Positions 16,015 through 29,000 of a DNA stretch of 64,000 bases are shown here, in pieces. How positions within the stretch are numbered: position 1 is the first letter of the stretch; every line of letters begins with the position of its first letter. Under the pieces are notes generated by a model. That model was not told the origin of the DNA. It made no database searches and worked only from the letters and a program-made list of their open reading frames with translations. Position numbers and translations under genes: made by a program. This stretch comes from Patiria miniata (lineage: Eukaryota > Echinodermata > Asteroidea > Valvatida > Asterinidae): positions 620,001-684,000 of the forward strand of contig NW_024037050.1 in NCBI RefSeq assembly GCF_015706575.1, given 5' to 3'.

Positions 16015-17522
16015 AGGCAATGCAGTGTGTACGAAAACCCCTGCCATAATAAATTACATGTCGACCCAGATTGGAAGCATGTTGGTTCAGAGACGCTTTA
16101 TAGTGCCACACAGTCATCACATGTTTCAGTAGTGGATAGTTTACACATTGCTTTTGCAAAAGCACATCACCTGGCTGGTTCGAGTCCAGCAAGTTAAGCC
16201 CTAGGACAACACTGAGTATACAGTCGAACCCTGATAAGAAGAGTATCGTTGATACAATATCCTGCTTAAAAAAAAGCAAAATTTTATGTCCCAAATCTTT
16301 GTTTTCCTTTGTTTTCCATTACTGTTAATACAGGGTACCTGTTCGTAAAGCCTCAAGGACCTTGTTATAAAGGTGTTCGACTGTACAGTGTTTATAAATA
16401 CGTCGACGAAGGGCAAAACCCAATATAAAGATATATATGCCTTGGATCATAACTTGCCTATATGTAGAATTAGGTTCGAGTTCTAGATGGATCCAATGTG
16501 AACCTTAAATAAATGTACGCTTATGCTCTTTAGCCATCAGGAATTTGCCTGTAATTTTTGTACAATTTTTGTGTCACCTAAACGAAGTTTAGGGGCACAC
16601 TTACCAGTCCTAAATGCTATATGTATTAGGTAAGTACAGTCTGTATGACCGTACTTACCACAGCTACTTGTGGGGTACTCATACAAAGGGAAATTTTGAA
16701 AACAATGCTACCCCACTACTCACCTTTAAAAAAACTGTACCCCAGAAGTGAAATTCTAAATAAAAGGTATAAAAGGACAACAATGCAAGTACCCCAGAAC
16801 TTCCATCTGCTGAGATACCAGTATGAAAGTATCCCTATATGACCGTATATATGTTAAAAATGAGGTTAAGTTTTTGGAAGAAGTGTATAACCTCTACATC
16901 TTTCATGGATTTGGATGAAACTTAGATGCACTGACCATTGGGTGAGAAGACACAATTCTTCATGGGATAACGGAGGTCAAAGGTCATGTAGAGGTCTTGT
17001 TTTTAAAGATATGTACATTTAAGACTTTCACAATGTTTGATGATGAACTACATGTACTTTTGATGAGGTTTGATAAAAAAAAAATAAAAAGCCTTTCACA
17101 ATTTGTATAAAATGTGTACCTTTTAAATTTTGATGTCAAAATAAACACTCCAAGAATATGGTGTAGATATTGCACAATTTTGGAAATTTGAGTTCTGGAG
17201 AAAAAAAAAATTCTCAGAAGTCAATACATGGGTATGTAAATTCTCTTCCTTTTCTTGTGAAGGGGAGCAGTGTCTATAACATTCTTTCTATATTTCAGTA
17301 AAACATGTTTGTAGTAATCATCGATTAGAATTTGATTCGACAGTCAATGCTCGACTTTATTTTAAAAGCTATGTGTACAGAAACGTTGAACATCTGCTTT
17401 ATTATATCAGATTTTTTCTTTCCGTGTATTTCTTTTGTACATGAGCACATTTGAAAACTAGCAAATCTGTTATGAATATTTGTATATGAATTTTGTCGAT
17501 TTTTTTTGTTTTTGTTAATAAA
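16015..17522 (+). promoter_or_regulatory. UBE2C: UBE2C 3'UTR with candidate poly(A) signals
   Basis: AATAAA occurs at 16048-16053 (only 34 bp after the stop), 16508-16513 and 17517-17522. The last two are followed by T/GT-rich sequence. Transcript ends cannot be chosen from sequence alone. A pogo-like MITE lies within this span. Confidence 0.5.
16221..16383. mobile_element. 163-bp pogo/Tigger-like MITE
   Basis: CAGTCGAACCCTGATAA at the left is mirrored by TTATAAAGGTGTTCGACTG at the right. TA flanks both ends (16219-16220 and 16384-16385). CAGT...ACTG ends with a TA duplication are the pogo/Tigger signature. Confidence 0.7.
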
Positions 17523-17763
17523 TGTAAAACTAACATATGAAGAAAACACGTTTGTTTCGTGTACATATAATGTGACCCGTCACATAGTTAGTATAAAGTC
17601 AGACTTTTTAAGAAATTAGATATTTGCACGTTTGTATTTTGCAGAACAAGAGCTTTCTAATGGTACAAACAACTGAGAAAGGTAGAACAGGACTAAAAAG
17701 AATTTCAAATTTTGGATGTGCCCCACTGTACTGCAAAATGGTCACACGTGTTCCACAAATAAT

Positions 17764-18080
17764 AAGTGCCATGGCCTAGTGGTCTGGAGCATTGAATTTG
17801 TGGTCTGTGGGTAATTTTGAAGGTTGTGGGTTCGAGTCCAGCCTGCGGCAATGGTGCATGTGCCCTTGGGCAAGGCACTTTGTCACTCATTGCTTCTCTC
17901 CACCCAGGAGTAAATGGGTACCTGTGAGGGCAGAGTTGGTTACTGTTAGAGGTTGATTATGGCCAAGTGGCTGCCTACCGGCCTTGTATGCTCCCCAGGG
18001 AGATGAGGTTTCAGGAGTGTTTGCCCGTTGAACAGGGGCAGTAATAATTGTAAAGCGCTTTGATACCCCGTTTAAAAGCC
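17764..18080 (+). mobile_element. tRNA-derived SINE
   Basis: The A box TGGCCTAGTGG is at 17772-17782 and the B box GGTTCGAGTCC at 17829-17839. A conserved GGGCAAGGCACTTTGTCACT block follows, then a tail with GTAAAGCGCTTTGATACCCC and a TTATTATTTATTATTA run. This is a complete-looking SINE in the spacer between the convergent genes. Confidence 0.8.
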
Positions 18081-19187
18081 CTATACTGTATATATGCCTG
18101 TTATTATTTATTATTACATACATACACAACAATGAAGCCACATGCACAAAGTTTTAGATCTGCACACGCGCAGCATTTATTTACTTCATTAAATCTTCCT
18201 CAATACATGTTTTTATTACAAATCCATGTATACACTACATAAGTCTCCAAAAAATCACATAATCTTTCTAAAAATGCAAGGGAATAAATAGACAAAAATG
18301 GCTACCTTTAAATTTTTTTTTTTAATTTTTTTTTTTTCACCTCTGCACAACAGATTAAATTATCCATATTAAAATGACAACAGAAATAAATTAAAAGAGT
18401 GAAAAGAGGCATCTTCTTCAGATGATTGTGTAGCTTTGTTATAAAGATCCTAAAAACAATTCCATTGTAATCATACAAACAGCAAAAGAGAATAAAATGA
18501 CGGACTGTGTGAGAAACCAAATCCCACTCAAAAGCTCATGATTACAAATCTGAGAAGTCATGAAATTCTGTACGCAATATGAGCACAAAATGTTATTTTT
18601 TAAAAAGTGCTTCATGTAGATGAAGAAACTGATTCAAAACTGGCAGCTTTTTTAGGCATACAAGATCCATGAAGAGTGTAAGCAATCAATTTTACCACAA
18701 ATTCAGGCTGGGTTCAAGTTCCCCCCCCCCCCCCAAAAAAAAAAAGAGCCTAAAAAAACATCCTAAAATGGATTGACAATACATGTGTGTGGATTTGCCA
18801 ATACTTCTGAAAAATACCATTCATCACACACAATTTATGTACAGACGAAGAAAAAAAATTCCACAAGAAATAAAAATGACTAGCATGAACTAGTGGTTTA
18901 ATTCCAAAGATCACACTTTATCAAATCAGTATGCTCTTGCTCTTGATTCTTGTTTTAGTGTACAACTTGAAACAAAAAATATCTGGAACAAACCAACTTG
19001 TTAAGAAGACAGGGCACATTTTGCAGCACTGCCTAGCACAGCATTTTCTGCTGGGCATCCATCTACGGACCTTATTCATGAGGAAGTCATTTTTGATTGT
19101 GTTCCTGAATGTATTTTATAAATTATATACTTTTGAATGGGATGGTGCTAGACATATTATACGTTCCAAGCATCACTTTCAATTTTT

Positions 19188-19492
19188 TGTTAAATATGGC
19201 GTAAAACAGGGGATGTTTAATCAAAAATTATTCATCAGAGCAGACTGGTTTTAATTTGTAATTCAGACTGGTTTTAATTTGTAATTAACTTTTTTTCATT
19301 GCTTTCATTTCTATTCGCAAGTTCCAAAACTGAAGATTTTACCTCTCTTTAAAAATTAGTTAAATATGGCGTAAAACAGGGGATGTTTAATCAAAAATTA
19401 TTCATCAGAGCAGACTGGTTTTAATTTGTAATTAACTTTTTTTCATTGCTTTCATTTCTATTCGCAAGTTCCAAAACTGAAGATTTTACCTC
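19188..19492. repeat. ~171-bp tandem duplication
   Basis: TTAAATATGGCGTAAAACAG starts at 19190 and again at 19361, followed by near-identical sequence through TTTTACCTCTCTTT. A shorter AGACTGGTTTTAATTTGTAA repeat lies within the first copy. Confidence 0.9.
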
Positions 19493-20462
19493 TCTTTCAA
19501 TTTGATAAGCCTATTACTGCTGAGTGGTCAGCAGTAATATTCTCCTTAGCTGAACAGCAAAAGGCATGCAAACCTTAAATTAATGACATATCAATAGAAA
19601 TCTCCATGAGCGTGCAACCCTTAGCACATCCACGCCATGAAACAGGCCCCATGTCCCCTTAAGTTAGTCTTGGGGAAAATTTTTAAAAAACACATGAAAA
19701 AGCAAAATCAAAGCTATCTGATGTAAATAGGACACCCAGACTGAAAATGTAAATTGGTTTGTTTATTAATTGCTTGCATCTTCAATCATTCAACATGTAA
19801 AGGGAGATCGTAACATTATTTTAAACTTGAAAAAACAAAAAAATAAACAAAAAACATCCACAGCAATAAATACAAAGACAATGGAAGTAAATACACTACT
19901 GGCACACATTCGACCCAATATTTTCGATGCATTTTTCTGAAACCAAATTATACATGTAATCCTGGGGCATGATAGTTACCGTGCACATCTCAAATCTTAT
20001 TTCGAAGAAAAAAATCAACCAAAAAAAAAAGCAATAGCGCATTAATGACAACGTATGAACGTATCCAGTCTGATCCAATATGGAATAAAATTGTACAGAT
20101 TATATATGCCAAAAAAATTAATCCATTAAAAACATCTAAACTACTCAGTAATTTATAAATTTACAAATAACATAAATTACTTCTGCCATATTTCAAACAA
20201 TTTCGTTTAAGTTGGACTTAAAACAAAACAAAAACAAAAAAACAACGTTTTGATTGCATTTTCTTGGTTTGACACTCTGGCAACTTCAATACATGTCCAC
20301 AAAATTCACACTCGGGTCATTTTAAATTAAAATACAATAAACAGAATTTCAAGTAGTTACAGTAGTATGACGAAACTATACAACCGGGTTTGAATTTCAA
20401 ATCAACCATTGTTACCCTTGTCCAAGTCTTCTAGCAATTACAGAATTTCAGGCATTTTTTTA

Positions 20463-20659
20463 AATTGAAAAAAAAAATGTAAGAGCCCCACTCTTGCTAA
20501 CCATACCTTGCCACACTTTTTTTTTCTGTGTAATATCTAAATCACTAGTGGGCAATGAAGGAGTATAACCATGAAAACAAATTTGAGTCACAGATGGGGG
20601 GGGAGTGGGGGGGTGGGGGATAATCGACCCCCAAAACCCCCTCTCTGGATCTGCGCCTG
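20463..20659 (-). mobile_element. hAT-like end fragment
   Basis: Reading from 20659 on the minus strand gives CAGGCGCAGATCCAGAGAGG, then a G-rich stretch. This resembles the CAGGCGCGG end of the element at 43498. The other end and a target duplication were not found. Confidence 0.4.
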
Positions 20660-20802
20660 CACTGTACACTCATGAGGCCCCCTCCAATGGAGAAACAATT
20701 GTGCAAGTTGTTGTACAAAGCAACTGCCCATGAGGGATTTTCTGATCAATAGCTGGTACAATGCTTTCGCCATTGAAGGGGGCCTCACGAGTGTACAGTG
20801 AT
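20660..20802. mobile_element. 143-bp foldback MITE
   Basis: CACTGTACACTCATGAGGCC is mirrored by GGCCTCACGAGTGTACAGTG, and the arms continue through CCCTCCAATGG / CCATTGAAGGG. Non-coding. Confidence 0.75.
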
Positions 20803-21711
20803 GTACCGTACATAGGGTTTTGCCATTGAATGAAGGGTGATTTTATTGTAGTGGCTGCACTGTTTAGGATGCAAGTGTTTTGCTGTGTCCAAAATGCACA
20901 GCAATTAATTTTTATTTTCAACAACAAAACTTAATTAATCTGTTCTGACACCTATGCTTGCCTGGAAGGAAATCGGAGAGAGGAGAATTCTTCAATCAAG
21001 GGGGGGGGGGGAACATACAAAGGAACTGAGAAATTCTACATAAAAATTTGTAAATTTACAGCAATATTACAATGAGATTTGCCTAGTAAGAGTGAGTTTA
21101 TACAAAGGACCCAGTGTGTGATCTGTTATTTACAACGCCCCTCTCTCTCTACGTTTGCTCCCTGATAAGTTGAATAACGTCACACAATTTTGAGGTATGA
21201 GGAATGCACGTGTCTCCCCTGCTATTGAGATTTCATTTCGTCTGTGCGTCTGTGTAACATAAAATGCTTAAGTCTTCTGTAAATTTAAAGACGAACCAAT
21301 CTAACTACACTGAATCATTGCTGCTACGCGCATTTTTTTTGTCATTTGCACATCCTCTGGGGAGTCATATGATTGTGCACAAGCTGGCTGGGCTATTCAT
21401 AAAAAAAGTTTGACAAAAGTAAGGTACCTTGTTGGAGTGAGGTAGCATTTGCATGCAAATTTTAGCTTAGAACTGTTGGCCCAACTTCACTAACCCCATT
21501 TTCCTACACATTTGGACTGAAATTAAACATACTAGAATGGGATTCAATATGTTGGCCATCTACAGTGAAGATATCTTCACACCTGTCAACAAGTTTTCCC
21601 TCAATTTGATTTCAGATCAAGAAAAGGGAGCAATTTTGAAGTTTTGTCCCAATTTTCACGACCAAGGGTGTGGTTGATGGAAAAGTGAAAAAATGCGGAC
21701 ACCTCTCTCTG

Positions 21712-21934
21712 TTAACCCCTTATAAAAGAACAGGGAGTAATGGGGACATTCCTCCATACATAGAGCAAGTGACCTGCATGACTGCACAGCCTTTGTGTGG
21801 TAGCGGGACTGCTCGAAAGCAGCCGTTGTGGAACTACCCACTGGCCGCGCGCCACGGCATACCACAGCTGGCAACTGCATTCCAGTGAGGATTAGCGGCT
21901 GCGGCCATAACTGCTCCCGTCTTTGAGGGGTTAA
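21712..21934. mobile_element. TTAA-flanked MITE
   Basis: TTAA/CCCCTTATAAAAGAACAGGG at the left and CTTTGAGGGG/TTAA at the right bracket 215 bp. CCCC termini with TTAA duplications suggest a piggyBac-type element. Confidence 0.65.
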
Positions 21935-22480
21935 CAGCCTTCCTCAAAGTAAGACACAAAAGGCCTCACAAATTACATTTGGAAGCCTCTGAAGTACCTA
22001 CTATTTCTGGACTGAGATGTTCTGAACTCACACTGTGCCTTATTCACAGAACAAGACTTCCCTACTTCTAATAGGTCGTTAACACCTTTATCCATATTCT
22101 ATAAATTTAGGGTCTGATTTGTGACATTTTTCCTGTCCCTGTTACCTTGGTCATTTATAACATGCCATTCCAAGTATCATTAGGAATGACTTCAAATGAT
22201 TTTTGTATTTCTTGGTCGGTAAATTGCGATTCGTAATCACTCTCGGGAGGACGACTGCATTAAGGCGCGCATCCCGAATTATGTACTCTTAGATGTCAGG
22301 TGTCACACGTACAGGAAAAAAAGTGGACCCAAAATTTGTAGGAGACCGTCCGTGAAGCCAAATGCTGTCTTTCTTTAAACGTCAAAACTGAAAAAGTCCA
22401 ACCGACGACATCTGACAAAACTTGCAGAAAGTGTATCTGAAAATGGACTCCTTGCAAAAACACTAGATGGCACTCTTGCG

Positions 22481-22640
22481 AGAGCCCCATGGACGGGACA
22501 CGCCACGTGCCCGCACTGGTTCGCGCCCATTAAGCGCGAAGTACGCACAACTTTTATCTTATTCTGAATGTCCACAAAGCTATGGGCTCCGTGCACAAGT
22601 ACTCCTCCGCTGTGTGTCCCGTCCACGGGGCTCCCAAAAA
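22481..22640. repeat. inverted repeat
   Basis: GAGCCCCATGGACGGGACAC is mirrored by GTGTCCCGTCCACGGGGCTC about 120 bp away. Sequence flanking its right side (about 22690-22760) resembles 54930-55040 in reverse, so both belong to one interspersed repeat. Confidence 0.65.
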
Positions 22641-22907
22641 GTGGTAAAAACGCGCCCTCTTTTGTTGAAGCATGGAGCCCACAGCGTCTTTGCATGAGGG
22701 TCAGGTGTTACAGCAATGCGTTTGAATGTCCCCCTTTGTAACCGTTGAGGGGAAACTTGTGCAACCAAGTCCACACTCTGGTTCAGCGTTACCCTCCCCA
22801 GATAAAATAAAAATAAATGAAGAACTTGAGAGACGGTGAGCCACTGTTGCCAGTTTGGACATAGTGAGCGGCTATGGCTCACAGGTGAGTGTGTGTGTGT
22901 GTGTGCG

Positions 22908-23038
22908 TTAGTGGATGAAGCTTTGGACGCTGGTGAAGGCACAAGAGCCAGGGCCGTATTTGGACATGAGCTTCATGGTCTCCATCGTGTGGCCTATGGC
23001 TAGCTCTAGCAGTGGGTGCTTCGGCATATTTTGCAACT
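22908..23038 (-). CDS. RANBP9: RANBP9/10 last exon (CRA end and stop)
   Basis: The exon encodes [20 protein letters not shown] then [22 protein letters not shown] and TAA at 22910-22908. Human ends GIGSCAFATVEDYLH. A CA microsatellite follows the stop at once. Confidence 0.94.
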
Positions 23039-26000
23039 CTGAAACAAAACATAAAACGAGTCAGGGGTAAGGGTGAGAGAAAAAAAAAGGGAACGTTTGT
23101 CAAATAAAATGCAGGGTTAGGGTCAATTCAATTATAGGTCAATTGCAAGTACATATATCAAAATAAAAAGTCAGCCAGTCCTAGTTCAAGTTGAAAGCCT
23201 AACAGTTGGTGCTTTGGCATGTTTTGTAACTCTGCAACAGGGGAAAAATACATGGATGTAGAAAGATTTCAGGGTTTTGGATAAGGGTGGGAAAAAGACA
23301 GGGAAAAACAGTACATTATCCTCACAAAAAGCTGAGTTCAGGTCAACCACAAGTCATCAACTCTGATAAACAGATAATTTTTGAAGGCAGGGAAATTGGA
23401 CCATCCATAAAAAGTAAGCTGCTACTGAACAATTTCAGGTTTTTCCTCTCTTTTTTTCTAATATGAAGTTTGAAATTTCGACTTTATGAAGTTGTGAGAA
23501 TTGACTTACAACCAATTTCCAATCACAAAACAATTGTTGAAACGCATCTCAATCAGAGCAGATAGTTTGTTCATTTCAGAAAAGGCAAAAAAGACCACCA
23601 GGATCCATTTTTTTTGGCAATGTAACCCTTCTGCATGCTGACCTTTTCTATCAAAGAAATTCAAATACTCATATTATTTAAGTGAGATTTACCAATCCCG
23701 AAACGGAAACCTTTCGACAGTGGTTGTGGGACTATTTCTGAGACTTTCACAGAAAGAACCACAGTTGCAGCCAGTAAACACAAAAACTAAGCTGAAAATG
23801 ATTGATTTAATAGTGAAATCAGAATCAAACCCTCTGATCTTTCTGGGCAGTTTTCAAAAGTGGATAATATACACATAGTCTACTGGAGGCTTAAAACAGT
23901 AGACACATTGTTGGTACCAAAAACGCTTACCTAGTATGGCACTATTGAGAGCAGCGCATACTGGCTCTCTGAGTACCGGGTCTAGCTGGTAACCCACAGG
24001 ACTACTCCATGGATCTGAATAGGCTAGCAGGCTGAATGCATCCTGGAAACAAAAGAAAACAGCAAGAAATGAGGATGAAAAACAAACGGTTCACAATTTT
24101 ATTGAACTGCTTGACACACAAAAGGGCTTTTCACACAGTCTAGAACCTTCATGTTTGAACTGGGTTCAACATGGAGATTTCAGGAACCCCTTGCACAGGT
24201 AAAATCCAACCCTGGTCTGGACCAGGGTTGAGAGGCTCTACCCAGGTAGAAAATCCAACTCTACAGCCGACCCCTGCATACAACTGTGTCCATACTGTTC
24301 AAACACAAGTGTGAATGGTACCTTGCCTACCTGTATCTGACCTGTTTTGTTTGACCTGTTGACCTGTTTCTGTTTACAAAACTCGTATCCCTACGATGCT
24401 TCGCAGCTGCGACGCGTCCTGCGATTCATTTCACAAAACGCGTGTATTTACTGCACAACACGGTGACTGTTGAATGTATTTATTCAGTGTACAGTAAATA
24501 GTTGTCTGATATTCAACAAAGAGTCGTCTGAACTCCTCCTAAATAGTTGTCTGATATTCAACAAAGAGTCGTCTGAACTCCTCTCCAAAAGTTTTTTTTT
24601 AAAGTAAAACATAATGGGAAATGAGTAATGCAGTTTCAACAGAAAATATTAGCTTGCGGTGGACTGATAGCTACTTTGTAGCTACAACTGCAATATTCCA
24701 GGGTAATGCCTTTTCCTTTTACAACCTTTTACACATTGTCTCGGTATTATAGTCTCGTTTATGTAATTTTTAGGGCATAAAACTGGCTGAGAAAAGGACC
24801 ATTTGTAGGTAATGCAGAGCAAGCAACAGGCAATCTAGGTTAAGTTACTTGCCCAATAACACAGGAACCATTTTCCCCATTTTCCAACAGTGGTTCGAAC
24901 CAGCGCATGGGAGCGTGCATTGGAACCGGGTACCCGACCGCTGATGTCAGGAACCGGTTCCAGATTTTGGGATTGGGTACCCGTAACCAACTTTACAAAT
25001 TACTTAGTAACTTCTCAGACAATGAAAAAGAAAGGTTTTGAATGCCATTTGTGGGGAATTTTCAAAATGAAAGCAGGCTACATGGTAATCCAAAACAGAT
25101 TTCACATTTATGTGCTTTTTTACGCTTGACAGATGACGCTCGTGAAAATGGCAGTTTACACCGTCAAGCTATAAAGCCCTTCAGACAACTTCCAGGAATT
25201 GAATTTTGGGGTTGGGTTTCTTTTACTGGTACCTGGGTACCCATGTTTTACTTCAATAGGTTACCTGGTTCCCGTACTACCCGTAAATGCACACCACTCC
25301 CCACATATTACACATCCGTCAGACACCATAACCATTGGACCACAGCGCTCTATATTGAAAGATGGAATTTTTTGCATTGGGAAGACATAAACTGTAATAT
25401 TGGGTTTTGCCCTTTGCCAACGTATGGTGTGTGCACTGTTTACTCAGTAGGTTGAGCCGTGCGTTTGAGTCCCTCCCAAGCGTATGAATTTCACAAGCTC
25501 ACGGCCAGCACGAGGTATACAGTAATTATAATAAATGTCGGGGAATTAAGTTCTAAAGCTAGCATATTCAATGCCTAACCTACCTGTAATGCTTTCTGGT
25601 TGGTATCGGTCCGTCCTACCTCGCGGCACAGTCTGTCATACATGGTCTGAAGCTCCCGACCAAAGGACAACATGCGCTCTATTGCAGCCATATTGCCCCC
25701 ACACAACTGCCGCTTCATACTACGAGGTTCTATAACTGAAAGGGGGGGGGGGAGTTTTCAGGGGAAAAAAAACGTGTCAATAAATAAGACTTTTTTTAGC
25801 CTGAGTTAAACTATTCTGATTGTCCATGTAAGCATTGGAATTGTTCCGTTTTTTCCTGGGGTGCGGGGGTGGCAGTGTCGAGAAGCGAAGGCGGAAGTAG
25901 CCATCATTTGTTATATAACCGACAAACAGATCCTTGTCATTTGATTGGTGGAACTCACATCACGTGACACGTGACATTCGTTATTACTCCCATACACGCC

Positions 26001-29000
26001 AGGGCTCAAAAAGTCCCAATCGCCCATGGTGAATGAGATTTACTATTTAACAGTTAGGATCATGTTTGTTCCATGACCCGGAATTTGTGTGCAAATGCAT
26101 GCTAGTATGCGCGTTCAGCATTGCGCGTAGCGCATATTGTTCCAAAGAGCCAGCGCTACAGAGTTGGGTTCAAACATTTTTGTGAAGGGGTGATTTAGAA
26201 GAGAGAAATCGTTTCCCACCAATTTTGTATTGAAAAAATAATCAAATATATCAAATGACAAGGATATACATGTATGTCAGTTATATAAAACAAATATGGA
26301 GTGGCTTTAAATTGGCAAATGGGAGGAATATTATCGCTCGGTAAAATCCGGACTTTTCCAGTTCACTCGGCTTCACCTTGTGAAATGGAAAAGTCCAGAT
26401 TTTACCTTGCGATAATATTCCTCCCATTCCACTCTGAGCCACTCAATATTTGTATACTATTGCATCACCGAGTAAACATCAAGGTGAAGTCCAAGTACAC
26501 TGATAATGTCAGTATAAAAAAAAAAGATGCCACATCAAGAATTTGACAATGGACTGTGTGCGGTAGTATCCCGCTCAATGGCAAAAATGAGAAAAAGTGC
26601 CAATACTGAAGGACCACAAGATGCCATCTTGCCGCATCCTTCACAACCTCATGTTTTAGGTTGCTAGCGCCCTCTTCTGTTTATAAATGGAGGGTCCTAA
26701 CAGCTTTCCAATTGTGCTTTTAACTGAATATTCACCATCAATGGAGGGAAGTTGCAAAACAATTTTTAGTGTCCTCACCTATATCATCTGTATCCATGTC
26801 GTCGACAGGACAGGACCCATTCATAACTGGCACACTGCCGTTTCTTACCGGCGCCCCGTTCCGCCGGTTCCTATCATTGGTACTTGCAACGTCCCTGGGC
26901 CTGTCGTCATGGTGATGATGGTGATGATGTGTGTACTCCACGTCCATGTCTATTTCGTGATCGTGCGAGATGTCCTTGTTGGCCGGCGGTCCCCCGTTCA
27001 TGATCTGTCCTTTGGGGGAGCCGTTCAGGGAGTTCATGTCTGAGGTGCCGGCCTGGTCTGACTGATGGTGGATCTTGGGTGACCCTGAGCCCAGTTTGCT
27101 GTGCATGTGGCTACTACTACTACTACTACTTCCCTGATGCGATTGGATCTCCATGTGGTGTGAGGAAGAGGACGTCGATAGTGATATACTCTCATGGTGG
27201 GGACTCATGGCCGGACTGGCGTGCCGGCTGGAGGAGCGAGACCGCGGACTCCGAAGGCTCCGGATCTCGCTGTCCGTCCCATTGACCATTTCCACAAACT
27301 GGCGACATTTGAGCATAAATTCAAGGTTGGGCTTGTGTTCTAACAAGCCCGGGTATAGTCTCTGGGTTGTCTCGATGGCTTCGCCCATGCGGCCCTCTAA
27401 GACTAGCCTCTGTATTCCTGCATCATAAGGCGAAACTGCAGTTAACAACTGTGCACCTCCACACAATTACAATTTGTTCATTTTGTGTCTTCTCTAAACA
27501 ATTTCAGAACGCATTAAAAATAACAACATCAAATCAACAGGACATTGTCAAGCCTTAACCAAATTACTCACTTTACATTTTTATTGGGCATTTTCTTAAA
27601 TCCTCCAAAATCCACCACTGTGCCGGAAGACAATGACATATTCTTTGAATTTTTAAGATCCATGGGCAATCAACATGGGCAAGAGTGACGATGGTGGCTT
27701 GGGCTCTTAAAGAACCTTTCTCAATCCTTCAAAATCCTCAAAAAATCATCTATTGGATTTTGATGGATCTAGGAGGTACAAGGACCAAATTAGGTGCACT
27801 GTCGGTTTATTTATGTGTTCGCAGAGCCCCCAGAGCATCACAGGATGTCTATGGTACATTGATGTATTTGCCTAAAAAGGCACTCCTACAAATTTGCCCA
27901 TTGCAATTCTTTCATATAAACTTCTGATTAATGACATAAGGAAAAAAACAAAAAGTCTGGGATGAAAACGTCTCATGAAAACGTCTCATCCAAAAAAATC
28001 CCACCCCTGCCTTTGAGAAAATACTTTGTAAAAAGGTTTAAGGTGGGAGTTCTCTGACAGCATAATGAAAGTTCTGCTGAAACCACCATGATCCAAAAAT
28101 GGGACATTAATGTTGGATTTTCTTTGTTGGAGAATGGAAAAAATTTGTGCTGACTTTTTACATCTCATGACCTGGGCAAGAATTTACAGCTGTTTTGGCC
28201 AGTGGAAATATTGTTGGATTTAATACTGAAGTAAAACAAATAGACATGAGACGCAGCACTAATAATTCAACATACTTTGTCTGTTTTTGATGCTTGCTAC
28301 CTCTTCCGCAATGGTCTGACCCGTACACCTTGCAAAACACTCTGCTGTTGAGCAGTAGCCATGGTGGACTAGGTAGGTTGATACCATTCTGAAATAAGGG
28401 ATACAAAAAAAAATATGCACTTTGAAGCAAGTTCGATCAAAGGACCTTCGGAAAAGTGGTTGAATCGTAAGGGATGTTGCTCTCACATCATCCCTGAGTG
28501 ATCTCCGAGTTATCCCTCTGAGTGAGCCCTGTTTGCTATTTCCCAAGTTGGCAGCATTGCTAATGTTGCTAGCATCGGGATTTTATCGTGGTTTATGGCT
28601 TCTGACTAGCGCCCCTTCAACAAAGACATAGACAAAATGGGGAACTGCCAACACAGGGTTGGATAGCTCAGTTGGCAAAGCAGTGGAATGGCAATCGGGA
28701 CGTTGCAGGTTCAAACCCCGCCCCAGTCAATTTCTTTGTTCAACTTTAAAATAATTAAAACATCATCATTAAGCTTCTCATGCCTGGCTCCCCGCTATAC
28801 ATTATGATGTGCGTAGCTGTTGGTAACCAGTGAATTCAGTCAAACTACGGCTAACCACAGTTCACCCTTGAGCTTCTGTACAGTTGAAAAGTAGTGTCCT
28901 CACTCTACTATCTGGGCCCCATTTCACGGCGCTGTTAAGCACAAAAATCTGCTCAGCACAAAAAAAGTCTGGCTTATAAAAGCAGGTTACCAGCCAAAAC

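Larger units (their letters stand above)
18100..22907 (-). other. RANBP9/10 3'UTR and intergenic DNA
   Basis: This lies downstream of the RANBP9/10 stop codon. Possible minus-strand AATAAA signals sit at 20842-20847, 19762-19767 and 18176-18181; none can be preferred. Contents include a ~170-bp tandem duplication (19188-19492), a hAT-like end (to 20659), foldback elements at 20660-20802 and 22481-22640, and a TTAA MITE at 21716-21930. The stretch 22886-22906, hard against the stop codon, is a CA/TG microsatellite. No other gene was recognised. Confidence 0.5.

Noticed and set aside
25042-25455. 137-codon plus-strand open frame
   Set aside because: It lies antisense inside a RANBP9/10 intron and has no recognisable domain or splice context.
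28657-28720. Possible tRNA gene (TAGCTCAGTTGG ... GGTTCAAACCC)
   Set aside because: No closing acceptor stem was seen and a diverged copy with the same flanks exists at 32803, so it is the head of an interspersed repeat. The same reasoning applies to 17772, 10637, 11151 and 51352.
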